Part shown: one piece after another, positions 59,671-64,000 of the stretch
Layout: every line of letters starts with the position of its first letter
Position numbering within the stretch: the first letter of the stretch is position 1
NCBI RefSeq assembly: GCF_004297125.1
Contig: NZ_SCVD01000024.1
Location: 228,135 to 292,134 of the forward strand
DNA from: Phenylobacterium sp.
GTDB lineage: Bacteria; Pseudomonadota; Alphaproteobacteria; Caulobacterales; Caulobacteraceae
Direction of reading: 5' to 3'
DNA: 64,000 nt
Translations under genes and position numbers: made by a program
Notes under the pieces: model-generated
What the model was told of the DNA's origin: nothing
The model's input: the letters and a program-made list of their open reading frames with translations, nothing else
The model's database searches: none

Positions 59671-60038
59671 GCGTCGAACTTATCGAGCGGTCGCTGGAAC
59701 AGGTCGGCGACCCGTCGGCCGAGGTCTATGCGCGCCTGTTCGCCGAGTTCCCCGAGACCGAGGAGCGATTCCGCCGTGACGTGACTGGTTCGATCCGGGC
59801 CGAGATGCTGACCATGGTCTTCGACTGCCTCATGAACCCGGCGGGGCCGTACCAGCTCAACCTGGTCCGGACCGAGCGCATGAACCACGACGGCTTCGGC
59901 ACGCCGAACGACGTCTTCGACCGGTTCTTCTGGATCGTGCGCGACGTCTGTCGCGAACAGGCGGCCGATGGCTGGACGCCCGAGACGGACGCGGCCTGGA
60001 CCGCGCGGATCGAAAGCCTGCTCGCGGGGTCCAGATGA
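59667..60038 (+). CDS. Globin-like protein with apparent CTG start, coupled to gpx
   Basis: About 123 residues. The protein (VELIERSLEQVGD..., YARLFAEFPETEERF, MNHDGFGTPNDVFDRFFWIV, GWTPETDAAWTARIESLL) has the helix pattern of a globin. There is no ATG, GTG or TTG in frame between the gpx reading region and the conserved start; the only suitable codon is CTG 59667, overlapping the gpx stop as CTGA. A non-standard start by translational coupling is inferred. Heme ligands need structural checking. Confidence 0.65.
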   Translation: MSVELIERSLEQVGDPSAEVYARLFAEFPETEERFRRDVTGSIRAEMLTMVFDCLMNPAGPYQLNLVRTERMNHDGFGTPNDVFDRFFWIVRDVCREQAADGWTPETDAAWTARIESLLAGSR

Positions 60039-60068
60039 AAGAAGCGCCCCGCCTCGCGGCGGAGCGCT
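60033..60068 (-). terminator. Intrinsic terminator of the third TonB receptor
   Basis: On the minus strand, an 11-bp stem with one mismatch (60043-60053 with 60058-60068, loop TCGC) is followed by TTCTTTCATCT. It lies 23 bases after the receptor stop. It overlaps the last bases of the convergent globin-like gene. Confidence 0.65.
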
Positions 60069-60090
60069 CCATCCAGTGCCCGACGCTGGG

Positions 60091-62814
60091 TTAGAAGCGG
60101 TACTGGAGTTCGATGCCGTAGATGCGCGGCGGGGTCAGCTCGAGGTTCTGGGCCCCCGTCGCGAACCGATCCGACGCCACGGTCGCGCTGTTGTTGCGGT
60201 TCGAGCCGGCGAGGGCCGCGTCGTAACCCTCGGTGTCGAACACGTTCTTCACATAGGCGATCACGGTGTACTTGCCGCCGGTCGGCGCCCAATAGGCCCG
60301 CAGGTCCACCTGATCCCAGGACGGAGCCTTGTTGTACTCGCGGGTGAAGACGTTGGCGTAGGCCTCCGAGCGGTAGAGGTAGGTGGCGCCCAGGGTGAGC
60401 GCGCCGGGCTCCATCTCGAAGGTATAGGCTCCGTTCAGGGCCAGCTTGTGCTTCGGCGCCTGCGGCAGGCGATTGCCGACGATGCTGACGGCGCCCGTGT
60501 TGATGTTGTCGTTCACGTCAACGAGCGTCGCGCTCTTCTTGATCTTCGTCGGGTTGTAGCCGTAGTCGAGCGTCAGGCGCAGTTGTCGGACGGGCTGCCA
60601 GATCGTACTGAGCTCGAGGCCCTTGGACTCGGACTTCGCGATGTTCACGAACTGGCCGACGTTGGTCGGGCCGACCTTGATGGTCACCGGCGCCTGCAGG
60701 TCCCGATAGTCGAGATAGAACAGCGCGGCGTTGATCTGGACGGTGGAGAAGTTCTTCTTCACGCCGAGCTCGTAGGAGTTGACCGTCTCCTCGTCAGCCT
60801 TGGGGACCGCCAGGAAGCCGCCGGCGGAGAAGCCGAAGGCCTTGTAGCCGCGGCTGTAGCGGGCATAGGCCATGGTGTCGTCGTCCGGCTCCCACTGGAA
60901 GCCGAAGGTGCCCGTCCAGGCGTCCGAGGTGTCGCTGAGCTTGCGGCTGGCCACGCCGTCGGGGCCGATCACGTACTGCCGGCAGACGCCGGCGGTGCAG
61001 ACCGACGGGGTGGCGACCCCTTCGATCAAGCCGGCCGTACTCTTCGGCGCCAGGGCGTCGGTGAGGTCCATGGCGCCGTTGCCGAGGCCGTTCAGCCCCG
61101 CCAGGGCGGGAATGCCCAGGACGGGGGCCAGCCGGGCCACGGCGTTCAGGTTGCCGAGCAGGCTGCCCCAGTTGGCGGCCGTACCCGGGCCGAAGCCGGC
61201 GAGGCCCAGGGCCGGGTAGAGGCTAGGATAGCAGGCGTCGGAGTTGCAGACGATGCGCCGGTATTCGGTCCCGAACTTCTTGTCCTTGGTGTAGCGCAGA
61301 CCGGCGGTGACCTTCAGGGTCTCGGTGGCCTGCCAGTCGATCTGGCCGAACACCGCCTTGCTGCGGGTCGTCAGGCCGTAGTTGCCCGTCGACCAGGTGC
61401 CTTCGGGGTTCGCGGCGGCGCCGAGAATCGGGGTCTGCAGGCTGGACGGCCCGCGGATGAAGAAGTCCGCCGTGCTGCCGGTGCCGGTGTACTTTTCGTT
61501 GTAGTAGTAGAGACCGGCGATCCACTGCAGCGGCCCGTCGTGGGTGGACGACAGGTTGAGCTCGTGGCTCATCCACTTGGGATATTCAAAGTAGTGATAG
61601 ACGTTGTCGGCGTTGACCGTCAGCGGCGTACAGTTGACCGGTGAGACGCCGGCCGCGAACAGGCCGCCGATCGTTCCGCAGATCGACCCTGGCGACAGCG
61701 GGATCTGGAACGACTGGACGTTGGTGGCGTCGGTGTCGCCGTAGAGGTCGTACTTGTACTCCTGGAACCCGCCGACATACCTGATGTCGATGCTGGGCAG
61801 GTGATAGACGAAGTTCGTCGTCAGCGAATTCACGTCGCGCAGGCGGACCCGCTGCGGGTTGTTGGTGTTGAAGTCGCGCGAGTCGGCCAGGGCCGGGTTG
61901 GTGGTGACGCCCGTGCCGCCGAACTGCCGCAGGCTGCCCGGGACGATCCCGTTGACGCCGGTCTCAGGCGAGTAGCCGTGCGCCGAGTTGTAGACGACCG
62001 AGAAGTTGGGATCCGTCCGCCCGGTCTCGTAGGGGCCGTTGAGGAAGCCGGCGCGCGCGCCCGGGCCGCCCCGGTTGTGCCAGACCAGCGTCTTGTAGGA
62101 GACCCACCAATCGGCGTTCTCGCCGAGCTGGGCCTGCAGCTGGAACTGGGCCTGGTATTCGTCGCGCTTGCTGCCCTCGGACGGCCCGCCCGCGACGTTG
62201 GTGTAGTAGCCCTTGCGCTGGTCCAGCTTGTACCCCGAGAAGCGGAACTGCAGGTTCTCGGCGATCGGGCCGGATATGGCGGCCTGGAAGTTCGTGAAGT
62301 CGTAGTTCTCGGCGATGGCGCGGACCTCGGCGTAGAACTCCTCCGTTGGACGGACCGAGATGACGTTGACCGTGCCCCCGATGGCGTTGCGGCCGTATAG
62401 CGTGCCCTGCGGCCCACGCAGGATCTCCACCCGCTCCACGTCCAGCGGCGGCCCGCCGGCCAGCACGGTCGAGGTGGTGAAGAGGCCGTCGATGTAGATC
62501 GACACGGCGCCATCCACCGAGTGGACGTTGGTCAGACGGCCGATGCCGCGCATGCTCGCCCGGTCGTTGGCCGACTGGTAGGTGAACCCCGGCGTGAAGT
62601 TCGTCAGGTCCTGGACGGTGCTGATGCCGACCAGGTCGCGCTGCTTGCTGGTGAACGCCGAGATGGCCACCGGCACGTCCTGAAGGCTCTGCTCCCGCTT
62701 CTCGGCGGTGACGACCAGTTCCTCAATGACGTTGACGGCCTGGGCTTGCGCCGATGCGCCTATGGAAGCGGCCAGCAGGGCGCTGGTCGCCAGCAGTGTG
62801 GCTCTGGATTTCAT
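60091..62814 (-). CDS. TonB-dependent receptor (third, no STN domain)
   Basis: 907 residues. Signal peptide (MKSRATLLATSALLAASIGASAQA), TonB-box-like EELVVTAEKREQS, plug (IGRLTNVHSVDGAVSIYIDG, VEILRGPQGTLYGRNAIGG) and a barrel ending YGIELQYRF. No STN domain and no adjacent FecI/FecR. Extracellular loops contain paired cysteines (CNSDAC, CTAGVC, CGTIGG...VNC) and a long hydrophobic insertion near residues 530-580. Its upstream region has operator-like repeats. Substrate unknown. Confidence 0.93.
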   Translation of the reverse strand: MKSRATLLATSALLAASIGASAQAQAVNVIEELVVTAEKREQSLQDVPVAISAFTSKQRDLVGISTVQDLTNFTPGFTYQSANDRASMRGIGRLTNVHSVDGAVSIYIDGLFTTSTVLAGGPPLDVERVEILRGPQGTLYGRNAIGGTVNVISVRPTEEFYAEVRAIAENYDFTNFQAAISGPIAENLQFRFSGYKLDQRKGYYTNVAGGPSEGSKRDEYQAQFQLQAQLGENADWWVSYKTLVWHNRGGPGARAGFLNGPYETGRTDPNFSVVYNSAHGYSPETGVNGIVPGSLRQFGGTGVTTNPALADSRDFNTNNPQRVRLRDVNSLTTNFVYHLPSIDIRYVGGFQEYKYDLYGDTDATNVQSFQIPLSPGSICGTIGGLFAAGVSPVNCTPLTVNADNVYHYFEYPKWMSHELNLSSTHDGPLQWIAGLYYYNEKYTGTGSTADFFIRGPSSLQTPILGAAANPEGTWSTGNYGLTTRSKAVFGQIDWQATETLKVTAGLRYTKDKKFGTEYRRIVCNSDACYPSLYPALGLAGFGPGTAANWGSLLGNLNAVARLAPVLGIPALAGLNGLGNGAMDLTDALAPKSTAGLIEGVATPSVCTAGVCRQYVIGPDGVASRKLSDTSDAWTGTFGFQWEPDDDTMAYARYSRGYKAFGFSAGGFLAVPKADEETVNSYELGVKKNFSTVQINAALFYLDYRDLQAPVTIKVGPTNVGQFVNIAKSESKGLELSTIWQPVRQLRLTLDYGYNPTKIKKSATLVDVNDNINTGAVSIVGNRLPQAPKHKLALNGAYTFEMEPGALTLGATYLYRSEAYANVFTREYNKAPSWDQVDLRAYWAPTGGKYTVIAYVKNVFDTEGYDAALAGSNRNNSATVASDRFATGAQNLELTPPRIYGIELQYRF

Positions 62815-62828
62815 AACTGCCTCCCCGC

Positions 62829-62870
62829 AGCTTCATGAGCGCTTATTAACTGCGCTTAATGTTGGAAGCT
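62829..62870 (-). promoter_or_regulatory. Operator-like repeats upstream of the third receptor
   Basis: AGCTTC (62829-62834) and GAAGCT (62865-62870) frame two direct copies of GCGCTTA (62839-62845 and 62852-62858) with 13-bp spacing, 15-56 bases before the receptor start. AT-rich sequence between them could hold the promoter. A regulator site is inferred. Confidence 0.35.
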
Positions 62871-62942
62871 GAAGCAGGCCGGCGAGGGCGTCAACGCAAA
62901 TACGGATGGTGACCGTCGATAACTGAATAAGAGTCATATAGT

Positions 62943-63078
62943 GGAAGGGGGGATGGGAAGAGTCCTTGCGTAATGTGCTTGTAGGAGCTCGCGTTTTGCG
63001 CAAATCTCCATCGGTTTCTGACTTTGTTCATCCCAAGAACAACCTGAGGGCGCGCCGCTTGCGCGCCTTCTTTGTTGT
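62943..63078 (+). ncRNA. Candidate small RNA ending at an intrinsic terminator
   Basis: The terminator at 63047-63078 has no plus-strand gene to serve, which suggests a short transcript starting near 62945 after TATAGT. No known RNA family was recognised, and no matching -35 is present at normal spacing. Low-confidence proposal. Confidence 0.25.
63047..63078 (+). terminator. Plus-strand intrinsic terminator with no upstream gene
   Basis: GGCGCGC (63049-63055), loop CGCTT, GCGCGCC (63061-63067), extended by A-T and G-T pairs, then TTCTTTGTTGT. It lies 240 bases before ilvD on the same strand. Confidence 0.6.
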
Positions 63079-63317
63079 ATGTCGCCGCGAATAAGTCGCA
63101 ACTAGCCTTCAAATTCGCAGGCGCGAAATAATCTCGACTCCTTACGAAATAAGGCTTTGGCGTATCGCAGGCGGACCTGTGTTACCGGCGGTGCAGCATG
63201 GCCGTGCACACCCCGCGAGGCCGCACGTCAGAGTCGAGTTTGGCCTCCGAAGGCCTCGGCTCTTCCGCCCGGCGCCGGCGACCCCTAGAGAGGGCGCTCG
63301 AAAAGTCGGAGGCTCCC

Positions 63318-64000
63318 ATGCATCGCAAGCCGGACGGATCCTGGGACAAGTCCAGGCTGCCAAGTCGCCACGTGACCGAGGGGCCATCGCGCGCGCCGCA
63401 CCGGTCGTACTACTACGCCATGGGGCTTGGCAGCCGTGAGATCGAGCAGCCGTTCGTGGGCGTGGCCTCGTGCTGGAACGAGGCGGCGCCGTGCAACACC
63501 GCCCTGATGCGCCAAGCGCATGCGGTCAGCGAAGGCGTGAAGAAGGCCGGCGCCACCCCGCGCGAGTTCTGCACCATAACCGTCACCGATGGCATCGCCA
63601 TGGGCCACGAGGGGATGCGCTCCTCGCTGGTCAGCCGCGACCTGATCGCCGACTCCGTCGAGCTGACCATGCGCGGCCACGGCTACGACGCCCTGGTGGG
63701 ACTGGCCGGCTGCGACAAGAGCCTGCCGGGCATGATGATGGCCATGCTGCGCCTGAACGTGCCCAGCGTGTTCCTCTACGGTGGTTCCATCCTGCCCGGC
63801 CAATGGCACGGCAGGGACGTGACCGTGGTCGACGTCTTCGAGGGCGTCGGCATGCACTCGGCCGGCAAGATGAGCCTGGAAGATCTCTGCTCGCTGGAGC
63901 AGCACGCCTGTCCGTCGGACGGCGCCTGCGGCGGCCAGTTCACCGCCAACACCATGGCCTGCGTGTCGGAAGCCATCGGCCTGGCCCTGCCGCTCTCGGC
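63318..64000 (+). CDS. ilvD: Dihydroxy-acid dehydratase, N-terminal part (3' end outside window)
   Basis: 227 residues of an expected ~560-620. It makes 2-keto acids for isoleucine and valine. Start ATG 63318 is set by GGAGG at 63308-63312. Matches the IlvD/Edd family: LPSRHVTEG, ASCWNEAAPCN, GCDKSLPGMMMAML and GACGGQFTANTM, which carry the iron-sulfur cluster cysteines. IlvD is favoured over Edd by the N-terminus; sugar-acid dehydratases of the same family cannot be excluded. Confidence 0.88.
   Translation, partial: MHRKPDGSWDKSRLPSRHVTEGPSRAPHRSYYYAMGLGSREIEQPFVGVASCWNEAAPCNTALMRQAHAVSEGVKKAGATPREFCTITVTDGIAMGHEGMRSSLVSRDLIADSVELTMRGHGYDALVGLAGCDKSLPGMMMAMLRLNVPSVFLYGGSILPGQWHGRDVTVVDVFEGVGMHSAGKMSLEDLCSLEQHACPSDGACGGQFTANTMACVSEAIGLALPLS

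Larger units (their letters stand above)
62871..63317. other. Gene-free, locally AT-richer region upstream of ilvD
   Basis: About 450 bases without a convincing protein gene; it is AT-richer than its surroundings between about 62890 and 63160. It contains a TATAGT at 62937-62942, the plus-strand terminator at 63047-63078, and then a GC-rich leader with the short hairpin GGCCT-CCGA-AGGCC (63242-63255) before the ilvD ribosome-binding site (GGAGG, 63308-63312). The part before the terminator could encode a small RNA. Confidence 0.5.

Noticed and set aside
62952..62972. Possible leader peptide (MGRVLA) for attenuation of ilvD
   Set aside because: Too short and not enriched in Ile, Val or Leu codons; no alternative pairing with the terminator was evident.
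62891..63112. 73-codon minus-strand open frame in the gap before ilvD
   Set aside because: No ribosome-binding site, signal or domain; it crosses the terminator hairpin.
1..64000. CRISPR arrays, insertion sequences, prophage genes
   Set aside because: No regularly spaced repeats, transposase-like proteins, terminal inverted repeats or phage structural genes were seen; tRNA-Val shows no duplicated 3' end nearby that would mark an integrated element.

Overview
The window is high-GC DNA with densely packed, often overlapping genes. It looks like the chromosome of an alphaproteobacterium of the Caulobacterales, most likely Phenylobacterium or Caulobacter. This rests on three large TonB-dependent receptors with two FecI/FecR signalling pairs, an overlapping Mla lipid-transport operon, an alphaproteobacterial-type sulfite-reductase operon (SUMT, DUF2849, CysI, DUF934, CysH, Fpr), a class II DAHP synthase, and a tRNA promoter whose -10 resembles the Caulobacter GCTANAWC box. 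Genus is inferred from gene content. No insertion sequence, prophage, CRISPR array or rRNA operon was seen.

Layout. 1-4.1 kb: 3' end of a tryptophan halogenase, a LysE exporter, a secreted DUF6491 protein, a signal peptidase I, a small ribbon-helix-helix/TM/EF-hand protein, an HPt protein and a DUF6958-like protein. 4.1-10.8 kb: an exported chorismate-lyase-like protein and a GcvA-type LysR regulator, divergent from the sulfur-assimilation operon. 10.9-16.5 kb: an adenylate cyclase with a small membrane protein, an ATPase, a 3D-domain wall protein, a GST, an S1/P1 nuclease, a Nudix hydrolase and FolD. 16.5-20.0 kb: the Mla operon on the minus strand. 20.3-25.9 kb: small accessory genes, a GST, an SDR and an MFS transporter. 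26.0-33.1 kb: FecI, FecR, a receptor with an STN domain, an acylase and a small secreted protein. 33.1-40.1 kb: a two-component system whose regulator has lost the sigma-54 contact loop, divergent from a MacAB-like efflux pump. 40.2 kb: tRNA-Val(CAC). 40.3-49.4 kb: Gph and an M28 peptidase (minus strand), then glmU-rpiA-gor-O-antigen-ligase-aroF. 49.4-54.6 kb: a second FecI/FecR/STN-receptor set ending in an exported metallo-beta-lactamase-fold hydrolase. 54.8-60.0 kb: a MATE pump, an unknown protein, an MDR reductase, a Gfo/Idh oxidoreductase, a glutathione peroxidase and a globin-like protein that seems to start at CTG. 60.1-62.8 kb: a third TonB receptor. 62.8-63.3 kb: a gene-free gap with a plus-strand terminator hairpin. 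63.3-64 kb: the start of ilvD.

How they work together. The two FecI/FecR/STN-receptor sets are complete surface-signalling modules, each tied to its own exported hydrolase, which suggests import-and-process loci for unknown substrates. The sulfur operon covers siroheme precursor, APS and sulfite reduction and electron supply. Gor, glutathione peroxidase and two GSTs give a strong thiol-redox theme. The least explained parts are the shared TGTCCGGACA palindromes near 2.07 and 3.35 kb, the regulator without a GAFTGA loop, the CTG-started globin-like gene and the possible small RNA upstream of ilvD.
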